In this document: positions 34,697 to 42,569 of the stretch, piece after piece | Numbering within the stretch: the stretch's first letter is position 1 | Layout: each line of letters starts with the position of its first letter | From: Streptomyces sp. CC53 | GTDB taxonomy: Bacteria > Actinomycetota > Actinomycetes > Streptomycetales > Streptomycetaceae | DNA: 64,000 nucleotides | Assembly (NCBI RefSeq): GCF_001865245.1 | Contig: NZ_MKXB01000145.1 | Location: 27,217-91,216, forward strand | Direction of reading: 5' to 3' | Notes under the pieces: model-generated | Seen by the model: the letters and a program-made list of their open reading frames with translations, nothing else | Databases searched by the model: none | What the model was told of the DNA's origin: nothing | Position numbers and translations under genes: made by a program

Positions 34697-35230
34697 ATGC
34701 AGTGGAAGATCCACGGGGAACGTCCGATCTACGAGAACAGCTGGGTGAACCTGTGGCTCACCGACGTCGAGACGCCGGACGGGAACCGCTGGGAGCACCA
34801 CGTCGTGAAGCTCCGCCACCTGGCAGTGGCCACCGTCATCAACGAGCGGCGTGAGGTCCTGATGATGTGGCGCCACCGCTTCATCACGGACGCGTGGGCA
34901 TGGGAGCTGCCCATGGGCCTGGTCGAGGAGGGGGAGACGCCGGCCGAGGCGGCAGCCCGTGAGGTGTTGGAGGAGACCGGCTGGCGGCCCGGGCCGATCA
35001 CGCCGCTGATCTACGCCGAGCCGGCGAATGGCATCACTGACTCCCAGCACCACATCTTCCGGGCCGACGGGGCGACGTACGAAGGACCGCCGACCGAGAA
35101 GAACGAGTCGGACCGGATCGAGTGGATCCCGCTGACCGACGTGCGGGCCATGATCGACCGGCGCGAGATCGTCAGCAGCGGCTCCCTCGTCGGGTTGCTC
35201 TACCTCCTCATGGACGAGGCGATCCGCTGA
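34697..35230 (+). CDS. NUDIX hydrolase, 177 aa
   Basis: The Nudix box reads GLVEEGETPAEAAAREVLEE followed by TGW, with the consensus G-x5-E-x7-RE-x-x-EE-x-G. The upstream beta-strand HLAVATVINERREVLMMWRH is typical of ADP-ribose or nucleoside-diphosphate-sugar pyrophosphatases. Substrate unknown. ATG 34697 follows GAGGGG at about nine bases. Located 90 bp upstream of the tRNA-Trp on the opposite strand. Confidence 0.92.
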   Translation: MQWKIHGERPIYENSWVNLWLTDVETPDGNRWEHHVVKLRHLAVATVINERREVLMMWRHRFITDAWAWELPMGLVEEGETPAEAAAREVLEETGWRPGPITPLIYAEPANGITDSQHHIFRADGATYEGPPTEKNESDRIEWIPLTDVRAMIDRREIVSSGSLVGLLYLLMDEAIR

Positions 35231-35321
35231 CCTGGCGGGGCAGCACTTCCCGGAGCCCGAGGAAGGCCGGCCCGCCTCGGACCGGCGCCGCCCCGCCGCC
35301 AGGCGCGTAGCTCCAGGCGGG

Positions 35322-35396
35322 CGGGGCCGGCCGGGATCGAACCGGCGTCCTCGCGATTTTGGAGACCGCGCGCGACCACCTCTGCGCTACGGCCCC
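35322..35396 (-). tRNA. trnW: tRNA-Trp (CCA), unusual sequence
   Basis: Folds as a complete tRNA on the minus strand: acceptor GGGGCCG/CGGCCCC, D-stem GCGC/GCGC, anticodon stem GCGGT/ATCGC with loop CTCCAAA (anticodon CCA at 35360-35362), and T-arm GCCGG-TTCGATC-CCGGC. All stems pair perfectly apart from one G-T. Base 26 between the D and anticodon stems seems missing, the variable loop has six bases, and CCA is not encoded. It differs strongly from the usual Streptomyces tRNA-Trp, which begins AGGGGCGTAGCTC (from memory), so it may be a second, divergent copy. Confidence 0.85.
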
Positions 35397-35437
35397 GCCC
35401 TCGCCCGGCATCGTACCGGCGGCCCTCCCGCGGTCGG

Positions 35438-37279
35438 CTAGGCGTCAAGTCCCGCCAGGATGAGGGGAAGACGCGCCGCGCCACCTGCCTCGACCTTCAC
35501 CGGGACGCCCCAGTCCTGCTGGTGCACGTGGCAGGCCGGGTACTCGTTGTCCGGGTCGTCGTCGCAGGACGCCGCCATCGCCGAGACGTGCAGCACGCCC
35601 TCGGTGACCTCCGGGTTCAGCATCAGCTCACGCGACAGGTCCGTGCCCGTGCCCGCTCCCGCGGTGAGCAGCTCCGGGGGCGTCGAGGACACCAGCAGCC
35701 GGGTCGAGGGACCGTACCGCTCGTCGAGCTTCTGTCCGGCCGGGGCGCGGAAGACGACCTCCAGGGACAGCGTGCCGGGCGCGACCGTGGTGGCCTCCCG
35801 CCGGGTGCGGTGCGCGACCGCCTCCACCTTCAGGGCCTCCTCGGGCAGCCGCAGCCGCGTCAGCCGGTGCCGGGCCGACTCCACGACCACGATGTCCTCG
35901 CCGACGAGCACCGCGTCACTCGGCTCCCGCAGGTCCGTGGCGACGGTCGTGACCTCGCCGCTCGCCGGGTCGAAGCGGCGCAGCGCGTGGTTGTACGTGT
36001 CGCACACCGCGACCGAACCGTCCGGCAGGGCGGTGACGCCCAGCGGGTGCTGGAGCAGCGCCTGGTCGGCGGCGCCGTCGCGGTGCCCGAAGTCGAACAG
36101 GCCCGTGCCGACCGCGGTGCGGACGGTGCCGTCCGGGTCGACCCAGCGCAGTGCGCTCGTCTCGGAGTCCGCGACCCACAGGCGGTCCGGGGTGGCGGCG
36201 AGCCCCGACGGCTGCGCGAACCACGCCTCGGCGGCCGGCCCGTCGACCAGGCCCTCGTTGGTGGTGCCCGCGGCGGCCTCCACCGTGCCGGTCTCCGGGT
36301 CGTACGTCCACAGCTGGTGGACGCCCGCCATGGCGATCCACACCTTCCCCTGCCACCAGGCCACGTCCCACGGCGACGAGAGCGCCACCTCGCGCGCCTG
36401 CCCCCGGGTCGGGGAGCCCTGCATCCACTGGGCGCCGGTGCCCGCGACCGTGGCCGTCTCCCCGGTGGCCGGGTCCCAGACCCGCAGCGCGTGGCTGACG
36501 GTGTCCGCGACCACGACCCGGCCGTCCGGCAGGGCGCACAGCCCCTGCGGCTCGCTGAAGCGTGCCTGGTCCGCGGGCCCGTCGGCGAGGCCCCGCTCAC
36601 CGCTGCCGATCCGCCGCACGACGGTCTCGCCGTCCGGCTGGAGCTCCACCAGCTGATGGCGGGTCGTGTCGGAGACCAGAAGATGGCCCGACTCCAGCAC
36701 CAGTGCCTTGCCGGGGAAGCGCAGGTGGGTCGCCACCGGCTCCGGCGGCACGTACGGGCCGTCGCCGCGCCGCAGGGTGCCCTTGGCCTCGTGCTCGGCC
36801 TCCAGCTCCGCGACCAGCTCGGCCAGCGCGTGGGCGTGGCCCTCACCGGCGTGCTGGGCGACGACGTACCCCTCCGGGTCGATCACGACGAGCGTCGGCC
36901 AGGCCCGCACGGCGTACTGCTTCCACGTGGTGAGCTCCGGATCGTCCAGCACGGGGTGCTCGACGCCGTACCGCTCGACCGCGTCGACGACGGCCTGGTG
37001 GTCGGCCTCGTGCACGAACTTCGGCGAGTGGACGCCGACGATGACCACCGTGTCCCGGTGCTTCTCCTCCAGCTCCCGCAGCTCGTCGAGGACGTGCAGG
37101 CAGTTGATGCAGCAGAAGGTCCAGAAATCCAGGATCAGTATGCGGCCTCGGAAGTCGGCGAGCTTCAGGTCCTTCCCGCCGGTGTTGAGCCAGCCGCCCT
37201 TGCCGATCAGCTCGGGAGCGCGGACTCGGGCACGGCGGTGGGCGGGCGCGGGGGTGGGCGCCGGGGCGGCATCGTTCAT
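35438..37279 (-). CDS. Thioredoxin-like / NHL-repeat protein, 613 aa
   Basis: N-terminal thioredoxin-fold (TlpA/AhpC-like) domain at about 20-165 with a C-x-x-C redox motif (FWTFCCINCLHVL, C57 and C60), followed by an NHL-repeat beta-propeller (repeated D-G-x-A-x-x-A-x-F/L and G-L-x-x-x-P/G patterns). No membrane segment or signal is visible. The architecture resembles NHLRC2. Probable role: a redox enzyme or scaffold; exact function unknown. ATG 37279 is inside the 54-bp direct repeat that bounds the inserted element, so the gene's own start region was duplicated. Confidence 0.9.
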   Translation of the reverse strand: MNDAAPAPTPAPAHRRARVRAPELIGKGGWLNTGGKDLKLADFRGRILILDFWTFCCINCLHVLDELRELEEKHRDTVVIVGVHSPKFVHEADHQAVVDAVERYGVEHPVLDDPELTTWKQYAVRAWPTLVVIDPEGYVVAQHAGEGHAHALAELVAELEAEHEAKGTLRRGDGPYVPPEPVATHLRFPGKALVLESGHLLVSDTTRHQLVELQPDGETVVRRIGSGERGLADGPADQARFSEPQGLCALPDGRVVVADTVSHALRVWDPATGETATVAGTGAQWMQGSPTRGQAREVALSSPWDVAWWQGKVWIAMAGVHQLWTYDPETGTVEAAAGTTNEGLVDGPAAEAWFAQPSGLAATPDRLWVADSETSALRWVDPDGTVRTAVGTGLFDFGHRDGAADQALLQHPLGVTALPDGSVAVCDTYNHALRRFDPASGEVTTVATDLREPSDAVLVGEDIVVVESARHRLTRLRLPEEALKVEAVAHRTRREATTVAPGTLSLEVVFRAPAGQKLDERYGPSTRLLVSSTPPELLTAGAGTGTDLSRELMLNPEVTEGVLHVSAMAASCDDDPDNEYPACHVHQQDWGVPVKVEAGGAARLPLILAGLDA

Positions 37280-37295
37280 GGTTCAAGCTTGCCAT
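37242..37295. repeat. Left copy of a 54-bp perfect direct repeat (attL-like)
   Basis: The 54 bp covering the first codons of the NHL gene and its leader (GTTCAAGCTTGCCAT at the right end) recur without mismatch at 40568-40621. Both copies diverge at the same base. Homology continues imperfectly about 90 bp further into the NHL coding sequence. Arrangement fits element-borne gene-start replacement at an attachment site. Confidence 0.9.
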
Positions 37296-37400
37296 TGGCC
37301 CATGAACACCGGATCACGGCCGTGCGACGCCGTTGCCCCAGCGGCTGTCCTGATGAGTGCCTGTCGAGGGCTTTCGTCGGTTCAGACCAGTCCCCCTGCC

Positions 37401-38078
37401 CTAGCCTCCTTGGATGCCCCGGACGAAGAGGGTGCCTGTGCGGCGACTCCCCAGGGGCGGGGCAAGCACGGACGCTGACACGTCCACGAAGCCGTGTTCC
37501 TTGAGAATCAGCGCCCACACATCGGGGTCGTAGTCCCACCGCTTGACGACAGCGGGGTCTTCTTCGGGCCCGCGCGGGATGTATGACGCCTGGCAGCCGT
37601 AGCACCCCTCGACCGGGGGCCGCTGGGAGAAGGCGAAGACACCACCCGGCTTGAGGCTCGCGTGAACGATCGGCAGCAGGAGGCCGGGGGCGGTGAACCA
37701 GGCAGCGCCGAACACGCTGTACACCGCATCGAAGATCGTGAACGTGTCTCCGAGGTAGGTGAGGGCGTCGGCCTGGTGGAGTTCCATCCCGTCCACGTCC
37801 GGCCACCGCTCGCGCGCCTTGTCGAGCTGCTTGGCGGAGAGGTCGATCCCGACGGACTTCATGCCGAGCGTTGCGAGATGAGCGGCGTTCCCTCCAGACC
37901 CGCAGCCGAGGTCGAGTGCACTGTCTCCCGGGTTCAGCTGGAGCACATCGGCCCTGGGGCCGTGGTCCGGGTACTGGGTCCAGTTGAACCACGTGGTCTC
38001 GCCCTCGGCGTTGGTCTTCCGACGCTGGGGCTTGCTCTGCGAGTACGTGTCCCATGCGGTGCTGCGAGCGTCAGTCAC
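37401..38078 (-). CDS. Class I SAM-dependent methyltransferase, 225 aa
   Basis: Rossmann-type methyltransferase with motif I ALDLGCGSGGNAAHLA (about residues 54-69), motif II VGIDLSAKQLDKARERW and a later LKPGGVFAFSQRPP. No conserved target-base or catalytic residues point to DNA; the substrate is unknown. Lower GC than the core genes, in keeping with transfer. ATG 38078. It is the first gene inside the inserted element, reading toward the NHL gene. Confidence 0.85.
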   Translation of the reverse strand: MTDARSTAWDTYSQSKPQRRKTNAEGETTWFNWTQYPDHGPRADVLQLNPGDSALDLGCGSGGNAAHLATLGMKSVGIDLSAKQLDKARERWPDVDGMELHQADALTYLGDTFTIFDAVYSVFGAAWFTAPGLLLPIVHASLKPGGVFAFSQRPPVEGCYGCQASYIPRGPEEDPAVVKRWDYDPDVWALILKEHGFVDVSASVLAPPLGSRRTGTLFVRGIQGG

Positions 38079-38170
38079 TACCTGTCCGTTCTCGTTCGCG
38101 GCGACAGCCGCCCGGCACGATACCGGGCGGCTGAAGCTCTGGTGGGTCGGTCGCTCCGCTTGCGCCGGAG

Positions 38171-38629
38171 CTACTTGGCGACGGGGCTGTCGGAGCAGCC
38201 CGCGTAGCTCTGGGTGCAGTCGGCCGCGCCGTCGATCGGCCAGAACTCCGGGTCCACGTCGAAGCCGGCCGATCGGATCATCTCGGCCGTCCGACGCATC
38301 GCGGCCCGGCCCTCGGCCGGGTTGTGGCCGCTGTTGCGGTCGGGGACGTGATGGATGAACCCGCAGCCGAGCGCGTCGCAGAACTCGGCGTAGTGCTTGG
38401 TGTGGAGCACGAGCGCATGCCAGAAGAGGCCCACGCGGAGGCTGGGCGTGGCCCTCTCCGTGGTGTTCGCGGCGACGGCGAGGAAGGCCGCCACCTGGTT
38501 GACGCCGCGCTCGCCCTGATCGTCGGTCATCTCCGGCCAGGAGTCCTCGCGGACCATGGTGATGAGGTCGGCCCTCAGTTCCGGAGTGATGAGGTCGTAC
38601 ACGGTCTTCGTCGTGTCGGTGATCGCCAC
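38171..38629 (-). CDS. Hypothetical protein of the inserted element, 152 aa
   Basis: Soluble protein with an acidic middle and a short Cys/His pattern (VGLFWHALVLHTKHYAEFC). No family recognised. GTG 38629 is preceded by AGGAAGG at eight bases and is preferred. The frame continues without a stop to ATG 38794, so the protein could instead be 207 residues with the segment at 38630-38794 as its start. Same strand as the methyltransferase, 92 bp away. Confidence 0.65.
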   Translation of the reverse strand: MAITDTTKTVYDLITPELRADLITMVREDSWPEMTDDQGERGVNQVAAFLAVAANTTERATPSLRVGLFWHALVLHTKHYAEFCDALGCGFIHHVPDRNSGHNPAEGRAAMRRTAEMIRSAGFDVDPEFWPIDGAADCTQSYAGCSDSPVAK

Positions 38630-38794
38630 GTCTGTGCCTTCCTGGTCTGTGAGGAGCATCCGGGGCAACCTGCAGGGGGCCAGGCGGCAGAGGACATGGG
38701 GGTCAACGGCTTCTCGGCGCTGCTGCTGGGGGTAGATCACCTCAGAGCCGAACGTCTGGCCGGAATCGCGAGAGACCCGCACGGTCATGGTCAT
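38630..38794 (-). other. Small open frame fused in-frame to the following gene
   Basis: ATG 38794 has GGAAGG six bases upstream and reads MTMTVRVSRDSGQTFGSEV with a CRLAPCRLPRM end, similar in style to the 55-residue protein at 90-257. Such small proteins normally stop near the cysteines; here the frame runs on into the next gene. Either the stop was lost or both are one protein. Confidence 0.45.
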
Positions 38795-38869
38795 GGTTTG
38801 CCTTCCGCTGCCCGGTCCGGTTGGTGAACCGATGTTCCCGCCGCCGGTCGGTCGGGACGACGACGCTTC

Positions 38870-38935
38870 GGGCGTCGCCTGGGCGTCACTCAGTGGGGTG
38901 TCAATGACGCCCCCTAGGGCGTCAAACCGGTGTCA
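38870..38935. promoter_or_regulatory. Cluster of six GGGCGTCA-type boxes
   Basis: Boxes at 38870-38877 (GGGCGTCG), 38881-38888 (GGGCGTCA), 38896-38903 (GGGTGTCA), 38905-38912 inverted (TGACGCCC), 38917-38924 (GGGCGTCA) and 38928-38935 (CGGTGTCA). The inverted pair encloses CCTA and forms a perfect 8-bp palindrome. Spacings of 11-15 bp put several on one DNA face. A TGACGTCA palindrome at 38960-38967 touches the regulator's ATG. Likely operator array for the divergent XRE gene, and possibly autoregulation (inference). Confidence 0.65.
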
Positions 38936-38966
38936 TTGCATGGCTGTTCGGTCTAGCTTTGACGTC

Positions 38967-39746
38967 ATGACGACGACCTCCGTGGTGCCGAATGATGTGC
39001 TGCGGGCCGTGCGTATCGGCCTGCGCTTGAGCCAAGACGACTTCGCCAAGGCGCTCCGCCGGGCAGGTGCGGAACTGGGGGAGCCGAACGAGGCTTCCAA
39101 GCGGCTGGTGCAGCGCTGGGAGTCCGGCACGAGCAAGACGCCTCGGGGTGTTTACGCCAGGGCCTTAGAACGGGTCACTGGTCGTCCGATCGAGGCGCTG
39201 GGGTTCGCCCTGCCGGTGCCGACGGCACGAGTCCAGGCCGACGGGAAGGGAGGACATGACATGGAGACCGCTGCAACCGGTGTCGCATCTGCCGCTGCAG
39301 GCGTGCAGCCCGCCGCGCAGACGGGTGAGGAGACGTTTTCGGGGGTGTGGCTCAGCCGCTACGAGTTCTTCTCTTCGAGCCGGGACGACTCGTACGAGGG
39401 CAAGCACTGCGTAGTGATCGTCCAGCATGGGAACCGGCTGACCGTTCAGAGCCTGCCCGGGGCGAGCAGCAACCCGGACAGCCCGCTCACGATGGACCTG
39501 ACCGTTGATCGCAACGTGGTCACCGGTACGTGGGTCGAGCAGACTGCCGCAGACGGCTACTACAGCGGGGCCCGCTACCACGGGGCCATCCAACTCCTGG
39601 TGGAGCCGACCGGACGGCGCATGGCCGGAAAGTGGGTCGGCTTCGGCAAGGACTTCGACGTGAACACCGGCCCCTGGGAACTGCGGCTGGTGGACCGGTC
39701 CACGAGCAAGGCGACGCTGGAGAGGTACAGCCAGCCGCCGGAATGA
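38967..39746 (+). CDS. XRE-type HTH protein with C-terminal beta domain, 259 aa
   Basis: N-terminal HTH at about 8-75 (LRAVRIGLRLSQDDFAKALR, KRLVQRWESGTS) and a linker rich in Ala/Gly, then a C-terminal beta-strand domain (GVWLSRYEFFSSSRDDSYEG, GNRLTVQSLPG) of a type seen fused to HTH domains in Streptomyces elements; ligand unknown. ATG 38967 overlaps a TGACGTCA palindrome and lacks a ribosome site, so the mRNA may be leaderless. It is divergent from the hypothetical gene across the GGGCGTCA box array. Confidence 0.85.
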   Translation: MTTTSVVPNDVLRAVRIGLRLSQDDFAKALRRAGAELGEPNEASKRLVQRWESGTSKTPRGVYARALERVTGRPIEALGFALPVPTARVQADGKGGHDMETAATGVASAAAGVQPAAQTGEETFSGVWLSRYEFFSSSRDDSYEGKHCVVIVQHGNRLTVQSLPGASSNPDSPLTMDLTVDRNVVTGTWVEQTAADGYYSGARYHGAIQLLVEPTGRRMAGKWVGFGKDFDVNTGPWELRLVDRSTSKATLERYSQPPE

Positions 39747-40271
39747 CGCGTCAGACATGCCAAGAGGCAGCCCCGAGCAAGTGCCCCGTCCCGCGACAGG
39801 GGAACAACGCTGTCGGGCAGGTTCGCGCTGTCTGGGCAACCCCTCAGCCCCTGGCCATTCTCCGATGCACCGTGTCCGGTGGGCGTATCCCGACGGGGTA
39901 CCTGATGAGACGGAGCTCCCACACCCACCGTCCCGATCCGGGGCGACGAGGACGGGGGCTCATGGTGTGCCACCGCCCGCCCGGTGGTTCCGTGGGGCCT
40001 TCGGCGGGCTTCGCAGGGCGTCAACTGTGTCGCTCTCGCGTCTTCGGCGGTCGATATGTGCTGGTCAGAGCCACGATGGGCCCGAAAAACGGCGTCACAC
40101 CCAGCGTGCGTCTTCCGAACTGTGGCCGGCGTCGGGATGGCGACCACCGCGCAACTTCACGCCGGCCCTCGGGCGGCCCCAGTGACGAAGTGACGGAATG
40201 ACGTTTGGTTCCGTTCCGTCCATAGCGACTCAGGACATCTCTTAAGGAGGTAATGGACTTCGATCGTCATT
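39747..40271. other. Intergenic stretch of the inserted element, no intact gene
   Basis: About 525 bp. Frames on both strands exist but none has a ribosome site or a recognisable domain. The GC content is lower than the core. It precedes the recombinase remnant and is probably eroded element DNA. Confidence 0.5.
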
Positions 40272-40388
40272 TCAGATGGTCCGTCCGTTGCGCTCCGCCC
40301 ACGCCCGGCAGTCGGCTTCCTGGCGATCGATCGCGGTCTTGCCCTCCCGGTCCAGTGACAGGCGCGAGTACGGGTCAGCTGCGGTGTG
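40272..40388 (-). pseudogene. Fragment of a serine recombinase (resolvase/integrase N-terminus)
   Basis: A minus-strand frame reads ADPYSRLSLDREGKTAIDRQ then EADCRAWAERNGRTI before a stop at 40272-40274. The Y-x-R-x-S/L pattern followed by RQ-x-x-D-C-R matches the catalytic N-terminus of large serine recombinases used by actinobacterial phages and elements. Only about 38 residues remain and the rest is absent, so it is inactive. It lies 180 bp inside the right end of the 54-bp repeat. Confidence 0.65.
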
Positions 40389-40469
40389 TTGGTGCACGTG
40401 TCCCACGCCAGCGAGGAGTGCTCATGTTGGTTCAGGAAATCCAGAAATTCACGACAACGCCAACGCACT

Positions 40470-40605
40470 TACCTCGTGAGTCCGCGAGCGTCAGACTCCA
40501 CCCACCCGTGTTGAGCCAGCCACCCTTGACGATCAGCTAGGGAGCACGGGCGCGGGCACGCCCGGGCGCGGGCGCGGGGGTGGGCGCCGGGGCGGCATCG
40601 TTCAT
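40470..40605 (-). pseudogene. Decayed copy of the NHL gene start
   Basis: Translating from ATG 40605 gives MNDAAPAPTPAPAPGRARAR, then AP and a TAG where the intact gene at 37279 has GAG, and then LIVKGGWLNTGG before alignment fades. It matches the intact gene's first 45 codons with several changes and has no downstream coding part, so it is a non-functional duplicate. Confidence 0.85.
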
Positions 40606-40621
40606 GGTTCAAGCTTGCCAT
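40568..40621. repeat. Right copy of the 54-bp perfect direct repeat (attR-like)
   Basis: Identical to 37242-37295 over all 54 bases, 3326 bp away in the same orientation. The element between the copies carries the methyltransferase, the hypothetical gene, the XRE protein and the recombinase remnant. Confidence 0.9.
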
Positions 40622-40702
40622 CCGGCTCCGGCGGCAACCTTCCCGCCGTCGGCGGCGACCGTTCCGTGGACCATCCACCCCTCCACGGAACGGAAACGAC
40701 AC

Positions 40703-42350
40703 GTGAGCGAGACACGCGGAAGAGCGCGGCACCGCCGGCGCAGGACGGCCCTCACCGCGGGCCTGCCGCCGGCGCTGGCCGCCGCCGGGGCCCTTGCGTA
40801 CGGCACGGCCTTCGGGGTGTTCGGCGACGACGCGCAGGAGCGGGCGGCGGCCGCCGTCCCGGTGTGGGCGCAGGAGGCGGCCGACGGGTTCGCGAAGGAC
40901 TCCACGTACGTGACGGTGTCCTGGAACCGGATGAGCCACAACAACAAGGCGTTCGGCATCGGCTGAACCCCCAACGTGGTCACCGACATCACGGTCCACC
41001 ACAACTGGATCCGCGAGACCGAGCAGCGCAATCCGTCCACCGACAACGCCGCCCACGCGCACCTCTACAACAACTACCTCCAGGACGAGCCGGGCACCGC
41101 CGTCACGTCGTCCTACGGCAACTACGCGCGCGGCCGCACCCGGATGGTGCTGGAGAACAGCTACTTCCAGGGCATGCGGAACCCCGTCATCAAGGACGCC
41201 ACCGCCTCCCTCGTGCAGCGCGGCAACGTCTTCTCCGGCACCACCGGCCGCAACGAGTCCGGCGGCACCGCGTTCGACCCCCGGGCCTTCTACCCGTACA
41301 CGCTCGACCCGGCCGCCGACGTCCCCGCGCGGGTCAAGGGCGGCGCCGGGCCGCGCTCCTCCCTCGGGACGGCCGGGAGGGCCCCGGCCGCCGCTACCGT
41401 GCTCACCGTCGCGAAGGACGGCAGCGGGCAGTACGCCACCGTGCAGGCCGCCGTGGACGCCGTCCCGGCCGGCAACACGTCCCGCGTGGTCATCCGGGTC
41501 GCCGCCCGGCACGTACCGGGAGACGGTGAGGGTGCCGGCGAACAAACCGCGCGTCACCATCGAGGGCACCGGGGCCGGCCGCAAGGACACCGTCATCGTG
41601 TACGGGAACGCCGCGGGCACGCCGAAGCCGGACGGCTCCGGCACGTACGGCACCAGCGGCAGCGCGACCGTCTCCGTCGAGGCGGACGGCTTCCAGGCAC
41701 GCAACCTGACCGTGTCCAACGACTTCGACGAGGCCCGCAACCAGCACGTCCGCGGCCACCAGGCGGTGGCCCTGCGCACCGCCGCGGACCGGGTGCTGCT
41801 CGACGGCGTCATCGTCAGCGGCGACCAGGACACGCTGCTGCTGGACACCGCGTCCAAGGACCGGCTCGGCCGGGTCTACATGACGAACTCGTACGTCGTC
41901 GGGAACGTCGACTTCATCTTCGGCCGGGCCACCGCGGTGATCGACAAGTCGGTGATCACCCTGAAGAAGCGCTGGGACGGATCGTCCGGCGGCTACGTCA
42001 CGGCGCCCAGCACCCCGGCCGGCCGCAAGGGCCTGCTGATCAGCCGGTCCGTGGTCGACGGCGACGTCGCCGACGGCACCTTCCACCTGGGGCGGCCCTG
42101 GCACGCGGGCGGTGACGCGTCCCTGGACCCGCAGACCACCGTCCGGGACACCCGGCTGAGCGCCGCGGTCAAGGCGAAGCCGTGGACGGACATGAGCGGC
42201 TTCTCCTGGAAGGACGACCGCTTCGCCGAGTACCGGAACACCGGGCCCGGCGCCGGGCCCGCGAGCGGCGACCGGCCGCATCTGACGGACGCGCAGGCCG
42301 CCGGCCAGGAGGTGTCCGACTGGCTCGCGGGCTGGAAGCCCGGTTCCTGA
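40703..42350 (+). pseudogene. Pectate lyase-pectinesterase fusion gene, multiply broken
   Basis: Signal-peptide-like start (RRRTALTAGLPPALAAAGALAY), then the mature pectate lyase start (WAQEAADGFA) is joined directly to a late part of the lyase (STYVTVSWNRMSHNNKAFGIG): an internal deletion near 40895. An in-frame TGA at 40964-40966 replaces a Trp codon (FGIG-stop-TPNVVTDITVHHNW). Lyase sequence continues (TEQRNPSTDNAAHAHLYNNY). Near 41501-41506 one extra base shifts the frame at the start of the pectinesterase domain. The CE8 domain itself is intact (GHQAVALR, SGDQDTLLLD, GNVDFIFGRA, LGRPWH) to TGA 42350. Three lesions make it non-functional. Confidence 0.88.
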
Positions 42351-42569
42351 CCCCCGCCGCCGCACCGGGCAGGCCGGGCAGCCGGAAAGCCGGGCCCGTC
42401 CGCCTTCCGGCCCCGCGCGGCGGACGCGTACGCGCGCGGAGGAGGGGCGCTGCGGTTCTCGGCGCTCGGACGGGGCCACGGCCCGGGTGAGGCGGCAGCC
42501 GCGGGTGCGTGCGGGCGGTCACCCGGCGCGTGGGCCTGCCACGGCCCCGGTCCGGTGCGGCGGCAGCCG

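Noticed and set aside
37897-38040. DNA-methyltransferase role for the element's SAM enzyme
   Set aside because: Only general SAM-binding motifs are visible. There is no target-recognition region or catalytic PC or NPPY motif.
39757-40185. Plus- and minus-strand frames in the element between the XRE gene and the recombinase remnant
   Set aside because: No ribosome site, no domain, and amino acid composition as expected from chance open frames.
40253-40540. Plus-strand ORF starting after an AAGGAGGT sequence at 40242-40250
   Set aside because: The AAGGAGGT box is only two bases from the ATG and the protein is Arg/Pro-rich with no domain. The minus strand carries the recombinase remnant and the NHL copy.
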